Of a DNA stretch of 64,000 nucleotides, positions 46,393-55,134 are shown one piece after another; position 1 is the stretch's first letter; each line of letters begins with the position of its first letter. This stretch comes from Rhizobium sp. Leaf453 (GTDB taxonomy: Bacteria; Pseudomonadota; Alphaproteobacteria; Rhizobiales; Rhizobiaceae): contig NZ_LMRG01000029.1 in NCBI RefSeq assembly GCF_001425605.1, positions 124,001 to 188,000 of the forward strand, read 5' to 3'. The notes beneath the pieces are model-generated. The model saw only the letters and a list, made by a program, of their open reading frames with translations. It searched no databases and had not been told where the DNA came from. The position numbers and the translations under genes were made by a program.

Positions 46393-47448
46393 ATGGTTTC
46401 AGCAGTGACCCAAGCACAGATTGTTTTCGACGGCGAAAGCCTGATCACCCCCAAGGCCATTAACAGTGAACTGGCATCGGCTCGGGCCGAGCTGCATTAT
46501 GATCAGGTCGCCACGGGCAAGGCGGAGCTGGCCATCATTCTTCGAATCGCCCAGCAGCAGATTCAGGAAGACATCGAACCCGCAAAGATTATCCATCGGC
46601 TGATCGGCTCGCTGAACGAGATGCGCGCCAAGTATCACCCTAATGTCTGGCAGGAACTGATCCCGATTGTTCAGAACCATCCGGTCGCCGATTATTTCCA
46701 CGAGGACCCGTTCACGCGCTGGTCGTTCGTCAAGCCGCGCGGCTATTCCGGCGACGCCCATCTGATCGACTTTATCTACGGTCATGAGAGCGTTGCAGAG
46801 GAGGTGGCGAATGCCTCGCCGCTCGGTCGCACGCTTTTTGAATATACCCGGAATTCGCCATCGCCGGTTGCGGTGCGCGAGCGCCGGGACCTGTTGACCA
46901 AGCATGTCGATGCCATCGCGGCCGAGAAGGGGCCGGGTACCGAAATCCTGACGGTCGCCGCCGGCCATCTGCGCGAGGCCGATCGTTCGGTGGCCTTGGA
47001 GAATGGCAGCATCAAGCGCTGGGTGGCGCTGGATCAGGACCCGCAGAGCGTCGGCTCCATGACCCGCGATTTCAAGGGCACCTGCATCGAGGCGATCGAC
47101 GGTTCCGTGCGCGGGCTGTTGACCAAGGCCCACAAGATCGGCACGTTCGACTTTATCTATGCGGCCGGTCTCTATGACTATCTTGCCGACAAAGTGGCGA
47201 TCAAGCTGACGCAGACCTGCCTCGACATGCTGAAGCCGAACGGTTCTTTCCTGTTCGCCAACTTCTCCCGCGATGTCGCCGATGACGGTTACATGGAGAC
47301 GTTCATGAACTGGGCGCTGCTGCTGCGCTCAGAAGTCGATATGTGGAACATCATCCATGCCAGCGCGCCGAAGGAGCAGTTCTCGGCGACCGTCGAGTTC
47401 GGTGCCAACGGCAATATCGTCTACGGCATGATCCGCAAGCTGTCCTGA
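46393..47448 (+). CDS. class I SAM methyltransferase, PhcB-like (3-hydroxy fatty acid methyl ester type)
   Basis: A 351-residue protein. An N-terminal helical region of about 110 residues leads to VKPRGYSGDAHLIDFIYG. The Rossmann methyltransferase core follows, with the SAM motif ILTVAAGHLREADRS, the acidic ribose-binding WVALDQDPQSVG, and FDFIYAAGLYDYLADKVAIK. MLKPNGSFLFANF comes next, then METFMNWALLLRSEVDMW. The GxxRE, DQD, AGLxDYL and ANF/ME..W.L..R landmarks match the family of Ralstonia PhcB, which makes 3-hydroxypalmitate methyl ester. Substrate here is inferred. No strong Shine-Dalgarno precedes ATG 46393; GTG 46405 is an alternative. A clear terminator follows. Confidence 0.7.
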   Translation: MVSAVTQAQIVFDGESLITPKAINSELASARAELHYDQVATGKAELAIILRIAQQQIQEDIEPAKIIHRLIGSLNEMRAKYHPNVWQELIPIVQNHPVADYFHEDPFTRWSFVKPRGYSGDAHLIDFIYGHESVAEEVANASPLGRTLFEYTRNSPSPVAVRERRDLLTKHVDAIAAEKGPGTEILTVAAGHLREADRSVALENGSIKRWVALDQDPQSVGSMTRDFKGTCIEAIDGSVRGLLTKAHKIGTFDFIYAAGLYDYLADKVAIKLTQTCLDMLKPNGSFLFANFSRDVADDGYMETFMNWALLLRSEVDMWNIIHASAPKEQFSATVEFGANGNIVYGMIRKLS

Positions 47449-47467
47449 CATTGCCACGGATTACAAT

Positions 47468-47502
47468 GAAAAGGCCGCGCTCCGGAAGGGCGCGGCCTTT
47501 TC
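47468..47502. terminator. intrinsic terminator after the methyltransferase gene
   Basis: Stem GAAAAGGCCGCGC/GCGCGGCCTTTTC with a nine-base loop, 19 bases past the stop. The A-run and T-run on either side make it bidirectional, so it also serves the convergent aldo/keto reductase gene. Confidence 0.88.
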
Positions 47503-47526
47503 GTTTCATGTCGCCGAAGAGGGCTG

Positions 47527-48570
47527 TCAGATCGGCGCGGGATACATCTTGTGCAGCTTTGCGATGCCAGCCAGCACGTCGGCCGACAGCGTGACGTCCT
47601 TGGCGCCGATATCAGTCTTCAACTGCTCCATTGTGGTTGCGCCGATGATGACCGAGGTCATGAACGGCCGCGTCAGGCTGAAGGCAAGCTGCATCTGGGC
47701 AAGGTCGAGGCCGTAGGTCTCGGCGAGCGCCGCGTAGGCAGCGACAGCCGGTTCCTGGTGTTCGGTATAGCGGCCGCCGAGGTCGCCATTGATCGTCAGG
47801 CGCGACCCTTTCGGCCGCGCACCATTCAGGTATTTCCCCGACAGCAGTCCGGCTGCCAGCGGCGAATAGGCGAGCAGGCCGACATTTTCGTGGTGGCTCA
47901 CTTCGGCGAGGTCGAGATCGAAGGAGCGATAGAGGAAATTGTATTCGTTCTGGATCGAAGCGATGCGCGGCAGGCCGTGCTTTTCGGCAAGCGCCAGCAT
48001 GGTCATCGTGCCCCAGGCAGTGTCATTGCACAGGCCGACATGGCGAACCTTGCCTTCCTTGACGAAGGCGGCGAGTGTTTCGTGGATGGCCAGCAGATCG
48101 TCGCGCGTGGCATTTGTATCCTGACGGGAGGGGTCGTAGGTCCAGGATTGACGGAAATGATAATGTCCCCGGTTGGGCCAATGCATCTGGTAGAGGTCGA
48201 TGTAGTCGGTCTGCAGCCGCTTCAGGCTGATGTCCAGCGCTTCGCGCATCGTTTTCGGGCTGGCCGGCGAGCCATTGCGAATATAGGGGCGGCCCGGACC
48301 GGTGACCTTCGTGGCGACGATGATGTCTTCCCGCTTGCCGCTCGCCTTCAGCCAGGTGCCGATATAGTCCTCCGTCAGGCCACGCGTCTCCGGGCCGGCC
48401 GGCGTGACAGGGTAGAGTTCTGCGGTGTCGAAGAAGTTGATGCCCTGGTCGACGGCATAGTTCATCTGCCCATGGGCTTCGGCTTCGGAGTTCTGCGTTC
48501 CCCAGGTCATGGTTCCCAGGCAGATTTCGGAAACCTGGATACCGGTTCTGCCGAGTGTCTTGTATTTCAT
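47527..48570 (-). CDS. aldo/keto reductase (Tas-like)
   Basis: A 347-residue NADPH-dependent oxidoreductase. The catalytic residues are visible: FFDTAELYPV (Asp, Tyr), IIVATKVTGPG (Lys) and DLYQMHWPNRGHY (His). AYSPLAAGLLSGKYL and SVIIGATTMEQLKTDI belong to the cofactor site. MKYKTLGRTGIQVSEICLGT and the TPAGPETRG insert resemble the Tas subgroup of E. coli. ATG 48570 is the family start. It is divergent from fabD by 230 bases. Substrate is unknown. Confidence 0.92.
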   Translation of the reverse strand: MKYKTLGRTGIQVSEICLGTMTWGTQNSEAEAHGQMNYAVDQGINFFDTAELYPVTPAGPETRGLTEDYIGTWLKASGKREDIIVATKVTGPGRPYIRNGSPASPKTMREALDISLKRLQTDYIDLYQMHWPNRGHYHFRQSWTYDPSRQDTNATRDDLLAIHETLAAFVKEGKVRHVGLCNDTAWGTMTMLALAEKHGLPRIASIQNEYNFLYRSFDLDLAEVSHHENVGLLAYSPLAAGLLSGKYLNGARPKGSRLTINGDLGGRYTEHQEPAVAAYAALAETYGLDLAQMQLAFSLTRPFMTSVIIGATTMEQLKTDIGAKDVTLSADVLAGIAKLHKMYPAPI

Positions 48571-48800
48571 GTGCGGTGCGTGCCTCAAATTGGTTCGGCG
48601 GCGAATGTAGAGGCTGGTTGCTGCGGCGCAAGGGCAAAGCATGCCGCCGTTCACAAACAGCTATCAGACGGGCTGAAGCCTTGACTTGCAGTGCAGGAAT
48701 GTGAATGGAAAGGAAAATATCGCCTGCCAGCATTATTTTGACAGTGCGCCGGACATTATAACTGCGCGTCTCATCGCGCAAGACGAGAGGGACCAACCTC

Positions 48801-49745
48801 ATGGCCATCGCTTTCACATTTCCAGGACAGGGCAGTCAGGCGCTCGGCATGGGCAAGGATCTGGCGGATGCCTTCCCGGAGGCTGCTGCCGTCTTTGCCG
48901 AAGTCGACGACGCGCTCGGCGAAAAGCTTTCCGACATCATGTGGAACGGTCCGGAAGAAACGCTAACGTTGACGGCCAACGCACAGCCGGCGCTGATGGC
49001 GGTGTCCATCGCTGCGCTGCGGGTGCTGGAGGCAAAGGGGCTGGACCTGAAGTCCAAGGTTTCCTATGTCGCCGGCCACTCGCTGGGCGAGTATTCGGCG
49101 CTTTGTGCTGCCGGTACCTTCTCTTTGGCCGATACGGCACGGCTGTTGCGCATTCGTGGCAATGCGATGCAGGCTGCGGTGCCGGTCGGCATGGGTGCGA
49201 TGGCGGCGATCATCGGCTTGGAACATGCCGACGTCGATTCTGTCTGCAAGGAAGCGTCGGTGCTCGGTTCCTGCCAGATCGCCAATGACAATGGCGGTGG
49301 CCAGTTGGTTATTTCCGGCGAAAAGGCGGCGGTCGAAAAGGCTGCGGCGCTCGCCACGGAAAAGGGCGCCAAGCGCGCCATCCTGCTGCCGGTGTCCGCT
49401 CCCTTCCATTCGTCGTTGATGGCGCCCGCCGCCGATGCCATGCATGCCGCTTTGGCAAAGGTGACCAAGCACAATCCCGTTATACCGCTGATCGCCAACG
49501 TCCGCGCACTTCCCGTAACCGACGCGGTCGAAATCGCCAGCCTGCTTGTCGAGCAGGTCACAGGCCAGGTCCGCTGGCGCGAAACCGTCGAATGGTTCGC
49601 AGCCAACGATGTCACGACACTCTATGAAGTGGGATCCGGCAAGGTTCTGACCGGACTGGCCCGCCGCATCGACAAGACGGTGACCGGTATCGCGATCAAT
49701 TCGCCCGCCGATATCGACGCCGCGCTGCAGACCCTGCTTGCCTGA
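48801..49745 (+). CDS. fabD: malonyl-CoA:ACP transacylase
   Basis: A 314-residue FabD. AFTFPGQGSQALGMGKDLAD opens the protein. The nucleophile Ser lies in GHSLGEYSALCAAG, the active-site Arg in LLRIRGNAMQAAV, and the catalytic His in VSAPFHSSLM. It loads malonyl groups on ACP. It is the first gene of the fabD-fabG-acpP-fabF cluster. Confidence 0.97.
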   Translation: MAIAFTFPGQGSQALGMGKDLADAFPEAAAVFAEVDDALGEKLSDIMWNGPEETLTLTANAQPALMAVSIAALRVLEAKGLDLKSKVSYVAGHSLGEYSALCAAGTFSLADTARLLRIRGNAMQAAVPVGMGAMAAIIGLEHADVDSVCKEASVLGSCQIANDNGGGQLVISGEKAAVEKAAALATEKGAKRAILLPVSAPFHSSLMAPAADAMHAALAKVTKHNPVIPLIANVRALPVTDAVEIASLLVEQVTGQVRWRETVEWFAANDVTTLYEVGSGKVLTGLARRIDKTVTGIAINSPADIDAALQTLLA

Positions 49746-49752
49746 ATTTATT

Positions 49753-49823
49753 GCGAATAGCGAAGAGCGAATAGAAAGCTGCCGCTGCTATTGCTCTTCA
49801 TCTATTCGCGCCTCCCTATTCGC
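49753..49823. repeat. short facing octamer repeats between fabD and fabG
   Basis: Two copies of GCGAATAG (49753-49760, 49767-49774) face two copies of CTATTCGC (49802-49809, 49816-49823). GAAGAGC (49762-49768) faces GCTCTTC (49793-49799). The RNA can fold into a long irregular hairpin. The iterated octamer looks like a rhizobial intergenic repeat rather than gene-specific sequence. Confidence 0.65.
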
Positions 49824-49850
49824 TATTTGCTCTAAAAAGAGGAAACAACC

Positions 49851-50588
49851 ATGTTCGATCTGTCCGGCCGCAAGGCTCTCGTTACCGGCGCTTCCGGTGG
49901 TATCGGCGAGGAAATCGCCCGCATCCTGCACGCGCAGGGCGCCATTGTCGGTTTGCACGGCACCCGCGTCGAAAAGCTCGAGGAACTTGGCAATTCGCTC
50001 GGTGATCGCGTTCACCTGTTCCCGGCAAACCTTGCCGATCGCGCCGCCGTCAAGGCGCTGGGCGAAAAGGCAGAGGCCGATCTCGGCGGCGTCGATATCC
50101 TCGTCAACAATGCCGGCATCACCAAGGATGGCCTGTTCGTGCGCATGAGCGACGAGGACTGGGATGCCGTTCTCGAAGTCAACCTCACCTCGGTCTTCCG
50201 GCTGACGCGCGAACTGACCCATCCGATGATGCGCCGTCGCCATGGCCGCATCATCAACATCACGTCGATCGTCGGGGTGACCGGAAATCCGGGCCAAGCC
50301 AATTATTGTGCCTCGAAGGCTGGCATGATCGGCTTTTCCAAGTCGCTGGCGCAGGAAATCGCCACACGCAACGTCACGGTCAACTGTGTCGCTCCGGGCT
50401 TCATCGAAAGCGCCATGACCGGCAAGCTGAACGACAAGCAGAAGGACGCCATCATGGGCGCCATTCCGATGAAGCGCATGGGTACAGGCGGCGAAGTGGC
50501 GGCCGCAGTCGCTTATCTCGCGTCCAACGAGGCTGCCTACGTCACTGGCCAGACCATTCATGTCAACGGCGGCATGGCAATGATCTGA
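49851..50588 (+). CDS. fabG: 3-oxoacyl-ACP reductase
   Basis: A 245-residue SDR of the FabG type. It has ALVTGASGGIGEEIARIL (NADPH site), ILVNNAGITKDGLF, the catalytic Ser in INITSIVGVTGNPGQ and the Tyr/Lys pair in NYCASKAGMIGFSK. The C-terminus YVTGQTIHVNGGMAMI is typical. It catalyses the first reduction of fatty-acid elongation. A GAGG site precedes ATG 49851. It lies 105 bases after fabD, separated by an octamer-repeat hairpin. Confidence 0.97.
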   Translation: MFDLSGRKALVTGASGGIGEEIARILHAQGAIVGLHGTRVEKLEELGNSLGDRVHLFPANLADRAAVKALGEKAEADLGGVDILVNNAGITKDGLFVRMSDEDWDAVLEVNLTSVFRLTRELTHPMMRRRHGRIINITSIVGVTGNPGQANYCASKAGMIGFSKSLAQEIATRNVTVNCVAPGFIESAMTGKLNDKQKDAIMGAIPMKRMGTGGEVAAAVAYLASNEAAYVTGQTIHVNGGMAMI

Positions 50589-50902
50589 CCGGCGTCAAAC
50601 GCCTGCGCCGCCGCGATTCCGGGTCAATCGGAGGAGCGGGGCGCAAATACCGGGATTTGCGTGTTGACCAAGCCATTCCCGGCCATTTTCGGACTTTGCG
50701 ACGGACTTAAACCGTGTTAATCGGGCCATGACTGTGCGCAGTCGATCGGATGATATGAGGTTCACGCAGGCTTTTGGCGCGTGGTTGACCGCTCTTCCGG
50801 TTGAACGAATTGCCTGCCGGATCGTCTTGATCTGTCAGGCGTTAATAGGGTACCGATGTCAGAACGGCATCGTTGAGAAAAACAAAGGTCGAGGAATCCG
50901 AC
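50589..50902 (+). other. intergenic leader of acpP
   Basis: About 314 bases without a gene. It holds a hairpin CGCAAAT-(6)-ATTTGCG at 50642-50661 and should contain the separate promoter that gives acpP its high expression. No -35/-10 pair with good spacing was found by eye. The last part carries GAGGA before the acpP ATG. Confidence 0.5.
50642..50661. repeat. hairpin after fabG
   Basis: CGCAAAT-ACCGGG-ATTTGCG, a 7-bp perfect stem 53 bases past the fabG stop. No T-run follows. Confidence 0.5.
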
Positions 50903-51139
50903 ATGAGCGACGTAGCAGAACGCGTAAAGAAAATTGTTATTGATCATCTTGGCGTCGATGCCGAAAAGGTTTCGGAAGGCGCAAGCTTCATCGACGACCT
51001 GGGCGCGGACTCGCTCGACACCGTCGAACTGGTCATGGCATTCGAAGAAGAGTTCGGCGTCGAGATCCCTGACGATGCAGCGGACTCGATCCTGACGGTC
51101 GGCGACGCTGTCAAGTTCATCGAAAAGGCACAGGCCTGA
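50903..51139 (+). CDS. acpP: acyl carrier protein
   Basis: A 78-residue ACP ([20 protein letters not shown]). The 4'-phosphopantetheine attachment Ser lies in [20 protein letters not shown]. The protein is highly acidic and of normal length. A GAGGA site precedes ATG 50903; an upstream in-frame ATG at 50873 is not used. It carries acyl chains for FabD, FabG and FabF encoded around it. Confidence 0.97.
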   Translation: MSDVAERVKKIVIDHLGVDAEKVSEGASFIDDLGADSLDTVELVMAFEEEFGVEIPDDAADSILTVGDAVKFIEKAQA

Positions 51140-51154
51140 TATAAGGCGGTGCAG

Positions 51155-51185
51155 GGCGGGGCGCGTTTGCGACCCGCCTCTTTCG
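51155..51185 (+). terminator. candidate terminator after acpP
   Basis: GGCGGG/CCCGCC stem (51155-51160 with 51173-51178) around a GC-rich inner part, followed by TCTTTCG. The T-tract is interrupted, so it may only attenuate read-through into fabF. Confidence 0.4.
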
Positions 51186-51359
51186 TCCCGTCGCGGGGCA
51201 CGCTTTCCTTTGGAAGGCAAAAGCGTGACAAGGAAAGCCGGCTAGGGCTTCCGTACCTGAGATCACGCGGTATTCGCATCACGGAAATGGATGTACGGAT
51301 CCGGTTCATGCGCGAGGTCCGATCCAGTTCCGACTAACTGGCAGGGTGGATCACGGGTT

Positions 51360-52619
51360 ATGAGACGTGTCGTTATCACCGGTACCGGCATGGTATCTCC
51401 CTTGGGTTGCGGGACCGAGGTTTCCTGGTCGCGACTCATTGCCGGAGAAAACGCAGCCCGCAAGGTTACCGAATTCGAAGTCGAGGACTTGCCTGCGAAG
51501 ATTGCCTGCCGCATTCCGTTCGGCGATGGCACAAACGGCACCTACAGTCCCGATAGCTGGATGGAACTGAAGGAACAGCGCAAGGTCGATCCCTTCATCA
51601 TCTACGCTGTTGCCGCTGCCGACATGGCGCTGGCGGATGCCGACTGGCATCCCAAGTCCGACGAAGACCAGATCGCGACCGGCGTCCTGATCGGTTCGGG
51701 CATCGGTGGCCTCGAAGGCATTGTCGAGGGCGGCTACACGCTGCGCGACAAGGGCCCGCGCCGCGTTTCGCCCTTCTTCATTCCCGGCCGTCTGATCAAT
51801 CTTGCTTCCGGGCAGGTCTCCATCCGTCACAAGCTGCGCGGCCCGAACCATTCGGTCGTGACCGCCTGTTCCACCGGCGCGCATGCCATCGGTGATGCAA
51901 GCCGCCTGATCGCGCTCGGCGATGCCGACGTCATGGTCGCGGGCGGTACGGAATCTCCGATCTCGCGCATCGCGCTGGCCGGCTTTGCCGCCTGCAAGGC
52001 TCTTTCGACGCAGCACAACGACGATCCGACCAAGGCATCGCGCCCCTACGACAAGGACCGCGACGGTTTCGTCATGGGCGAGGGCGCTGGCGTGGTGGTT
52101 CTGGAAGAGCTGGAACACGCTTTGGCGCGCGGCGCCAAGATCTACGCCGAAGTGGTCGGCTACGGGCTGTCCGGCGATGCCTTCCACATCACCGCTCCGG
52201 CTGAGGATGGCGATGGTGCGTATCGTTGCATGCAGATGGCGCTGAAGCGCGCCGGTCTCTCCGCTGCCGATATCGATTATGTAAATGCGCACGGCACATC
52301 GACCATGGCCGACACGATCGAACTCGGCGCTGTCGAGCGGGTGCTGGGCGAGCATGCCGGCAAGGTTTCGATGTCATCGACGAAATCGGCGATCGGTCAC
52401 CTGCTCGGTGCGGCCGGCGCGGTCGAGGCGATTTTCTGCGCCCTGGCGATCCGCGACAATGTTGCGCCGCCGACCCTCAATCTGGACAATCCTTCGACGG
52501 AAACGAAGATCGACCTGGTTCCGCACGTGGCGCGCAAGCGCCAGATCGACGTGGCCCTGTCGAATTCCTTCGGCTTCGGCGGTACGAACGCCTCCCTCGT
52601 TCTGCGCCGTTACGGCTGA
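51360..52619 (+). CDS. fabF: 3-oxoacyl-ACP synthase II
   Basis: A 419-residue beta-ketoacyl synthase. It starts MRRVVITGTGMVSPLGCGTE. The catalytic Cys is in TACSTGAHAIGDA, and the two catalytic His residues are in NAHGTSTMADTIELGA and SAIGHLLGAAGAVEA. It elongates fatty-acid chains. ATG 51360 is chosen over the upstream ATG 51291, which would add non-conserved residues. Confidence 0.97.
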   Translation: MRRVVITGTGMVSPLGCGTEVSWSRLIAGENAARKVTEFEVEDLPAKIACRIPFGDGTNGTYSPDSWMELKEQRKVDPFIIYAVAAADMALADADWHPKSDEDQIATGVLIGSGIGGLEGIVEGGYTLRDKGPRRVSPFFIPGRLINLASGQVSIRHKLRGPNHSVVTACSTGAHAIGDASRLIALGDADVMVAGGTESPISRIALAGFAACKALSTQHNDDPTKASRPYDKDRDGFVMGEGAGVVVLEELEHALARGAKIYAEVVGYGLSGDAFHITAPAEDGDGAYRCMQMALKRAGLSAADIDYVNAHGTSTMADTIELGAVERVLGEHAGKVSMSSTKSAIGHLLGAAGAVEAIFCALAIRDNVAPPTLNLDNPSTETKIDLVPHVARKRQIDVALSNSFGFGGTNASLVLRRYG

Positions 52620-52627
52620 CACAGGCG

Positions 52628-52661
52628 ATGCGGGGCCGCCAAACTGGCGGTTCGCCCGCAT
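52628..52661 (+). terminator. hairpin after fabF
   Basis: Nested stem ATGCGGG/CCCGCAT enclosing CCGCCA-AAC-TGGCGG, 9 bases past the fabF stop. It is stable but lacks a U-tract, so it may act as an mRNA 3' stabiliser or a Rho-dependent end. The remaining roughly 250 bases to mltG contain no gene. Confidence 0.5.
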
Positions 52662-52916
52662 TCTGTTGCGCCCGGCGTATGACTATTTGCGGCAGCTATC
52701 CAGTTTTTGCCGCATTGCTCGGTTCAAACGTGCTGGAAGGACGATTGCGACCTTGAAAACGGATTCGGTGGGGCCGATTTCCGTTCACGCTGACACAAGG
52801 CCGGCAGGGCAAGATTGCTATCGTCGCTATGAAATGATTCTCTTTCCTGTTTCTCTTCTGGAGTTCGCATCAGGGATCGAGACGTGCATGATGCGGACTC
52901 CAGGATCAGGACGATC

Positions 52917-54092
52917 GTGAACGACGTAAACGACAACAGCGCAGCGCCATTCGGCCGCAATGAGGCCAGTGGCCCGATCATTCCGAAATCGGCGAGCGAA
53001 GCCCTTCGCCCAGAAAAAGTGCCGCAACCGCCCAAGCGTTCCCGCAAGGCGAAGAGTCAGGTCGTCATTTTCCTGAATTTCGTGATGACCGTCATTGTCT
53101 GCCTGACGATTGCCGCTGCTGGCACGGTCTATTACGCGATGACCGCCTATGAAGACAAAGGTCCGCTGGCGGCCAACACGAATTTCATTGTGCGCAACGG
53201 CGCCGGTATCCAGGAAATCGCCAGCAGCCTCGAGCGCAACAATATCGTCTCGGACGGACGCGTATTCCGCTTCATGTCGGAAGCCTACCTGGATGACAAT
53301 GATACGCTGAAGGCCGGTGAATACGAGATCAAGGCCGGCTCTTCGATGCAGGAGATCATGCAACTCCTGAAATCCGGTAAGTCCATTCTCTATTCCGTTT
53401 CTCTTCCCGAAGGGCTGACCGTCAAGCAGATGTTCACCAAGCTGAGCGTCGACCCGGTTCTGGAGGGAGACTTGCCGTCCACCCTGCCGGCGGAAGGGAC
53501 GCTGCGCCCCGACACCTACAAGTTTTCCCGCGGGACGAAGCGGGCGGAAATCGTCGCGCAGATGACGCAGGCGCAGAAGGCACTGGTCGACCAGATCTGG
53601 GACAAGCGCGATCCGGACCTGCCGATCGCCAACCGCGAAGAATTCGTCACGCTCGCATCGATCGTCGAGAAGGAAACGGGTATTGCCGACGAACGCTCGC
53701 GTGTCGCTTCCGTGTTTATCAACCGGCTTGAAAAGGGCATGCGCCTGCAGTCGGATCCGACGATCATCTACGGGATTTTCGGTGGCGACGGGAAGCCTGC
53801 TGACCGGCCGATCCTGAAATCGGACCTCGACAAGCAGACGCCGTACAACACCTATCTCATCAAGGGCCTGCCGCCGACGCCAATTGCCAATCCGGGCCGC
53901 GCGGCGCTGGAGGCGGTCGCCAATCCGTCACGGACCTCCGATCTCTATTTCGTTGCTGACGGAACGGGTGGCCATGTGTTCGCAACGACACTCGACGAGC
54001 ACAACACCAACGTCCGGCGTTGGCGCAAGCTGGAAGCCGAAAAGGCCGCAGCAGCCGCCAAGACGGACGAAGCGGCTCCGGCTCAGGAATAA
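52917..54092 (+). CDS. mltG: endolytic murein transglycosylase MltG
   Basis: About 391 residues: a cytoplasmic N-terminus (PKSASEALRPEKVPQPPKRS), one membrane helix (FLNFVMTVIVCLTIAAAGTV), and a periplasmic YceG-like domain. The catalytic Glu lies in LASIVEKETGIADERSRVAS, with INRLEKGMRLQSDPTIIYG and TPYNTYLIKGLPPTPIANPG. It cleaves nascent glycan strands and ends their elongation. GTG 52917 (NDVNDNSAAPFGRN) with AGGA upstream is preferred; ATG 52884 is possible. Confidence 0.92.
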   Translation: MNDVNDNSAAPFGRNEASGPIIPKSASEALRPEKVPQPPKRSRKAKSQVVIFLNFVMTVIVCLTIAAAGTVYYAMTAYEDKGPLAANTNFIVRNGAGIQEIASSLERNNIVSDGRVFRFMSEAYLDDNDTLKAGEYEIKAGSSMQEIMQLLKSGKSILYSVSLPEGLTVKQMFTKLSVDPVLEGDLPSTLPAEGTLRPDTYKFSRGTKRAEIVAQMTQAQKALVDQIWDKRDPDLPIANREEFVTLASIVEKETGIADERSRVASVFINRLEKGMRLQSDPTIIYGIFGGDGKPADRPILKSDLDKQTPYNTYLIKGLPPTPIANPGRAALEAVANPSRTSDLYFVADGTGGHVFATTLDEHNTNVRRWRKLEAEKAAAAAKTDEAAPAQE

Positions 54093-54116
54093 AAAGCCTT
54101 TCTGCTTGTGGATGAT

Positions 54117-54163
54117 ACGGCTCCGCTACGCTTGACCCTTGCGGTCGAGTGTGCCGGAGCCGT
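54117..54163. repeat. two-tier hairpin between mltG and yicC
   Basis: ACGGCTCCG/CGGAGCCGT (9-bp outer stem, 54117-54125 with 54155-54163) encloses a weaker inner stem CTTGACC/GGTCGAG. No T-run follows. It lies 25 bases after mltG. Confidence 0.6.
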
Positions 54164-54241
54164 ACACATTCCAGCACCAATTCAAAGTTCGGCAGGTGAC
54201 CAGCGTCAGCGACGCCCGCCCGCGAGACCCGAGGAGACACG

Positions 54242-55132
54242 ATGCCGTTGCAATCCATGACAGGATTTGCCCGTCGCGAGGGAACGTCCGGGCGTTATCG
54301 TTGGGCGTGGGAACTGCGTTCGGTCAACGGCAAGGGGCTTGACCTGCGCCTGCGCCTGCCGACGGGCACCGAGCATCTGGAGACGGATGTGCGCAGGCTG
54401 ATCGCCGAGAGTTTTTCGCGCGGCAATATGCAGGTCAATCTCAGTGTCAGCACGAGCGAAGCGGGCGTCGAGACCGTCGTCAACCAAGGCGCTCTGGCGG
54501 CTGTCCTGTCGCTGCGCGAGCAGTTGCGCGACGTCATCGATCCGGCGCCGCTGCGCCTCGATACACTGCTGTCGATCCGCGGCATCGTCGATTTCCGTGA
54601 ACCGGAAGAGCAGGAAGGCGAGCGTGCCGCGCGGGACGCCGATCTCCTGTCCGGCCTGCATCTGGCGCTCGCGGACATGACGACCATGCGCCAGGCCGAG
54701 GGCGAGGCTCTGCGCAAGGTTCTCCTGGAGCAGATCGAAACCATCGAGATGCTGACGCGCCAGATCGAGGCGGATCCCTCGCGCAGTGTCCAGTCGATCA
54801 GCGTTCGCCTGGCCGGCCAGGTCGCTATCATTCTCGAAGGAGCCGCCACAAGTATCGATCAGGATCGCCTGTACGGCGAGGTTGCGCTGCTGGCCGCAAA
54901 GGCCGATATCCGTGAGGAACTCGATCGCCTGCGCACGCACGTGACCGCGGCCCGCGACCTTCTGCGCAAGGGCGGTCCCGTCGGTCGCAAACTCGATTTC
55001 CTTTCCCAGGAATTTAACCGCGAATCGAATACGATCTGTTCGAAGTCCAATGCCGCGTCGGTAACAGCCGCCGGCATCGAGTTGAAGGTCGTCATCGATC
55101 AGTTCCGTGAACAGGTCCAAAATCTGGAGTGA
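54242..55132 (+). CDS. YicC family endoribonuclease-type protein
   Basis: A 296-residue YicC-family protein. The N-terminus [14 protein letters not shown] and [18 protein letters not shown] are diagnostic, as are the C-terminal [20 protein letters not shown] and [20 protein letters not shown]. The family has endoribonuclease activity in E. coli and is conserved next to gmk. Its stop TGA is just before the gmk start (ATG 55135). Confidence 0.93.
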   Translation: MPLQSMTGFARREGTSGRYRWAWELRSVNGKGLDLRLRLPTGTEHLETDVRRLIAESFSRGNMQVNLSVSTSEAGVETVVNQGALAAVLSLREQLRDVIDPAPLRLDTLLSIRGIVDFREPEEQEGERAARDADLLSGLHLALADMTTMRQAEGEALRKVLLEQIETIEMLTRQIEADPSRSVQSISVRLAGQVAIILEGAATSIDQDRLYGEVALLAAKADIREELDRLRTHVTAARDLLRKGGPVGRKLDFLSQEFNRESNTICSKSNAASVTAAGIELKVVIDQFREQVQNLE

Positions 55133-55134
55133 CC

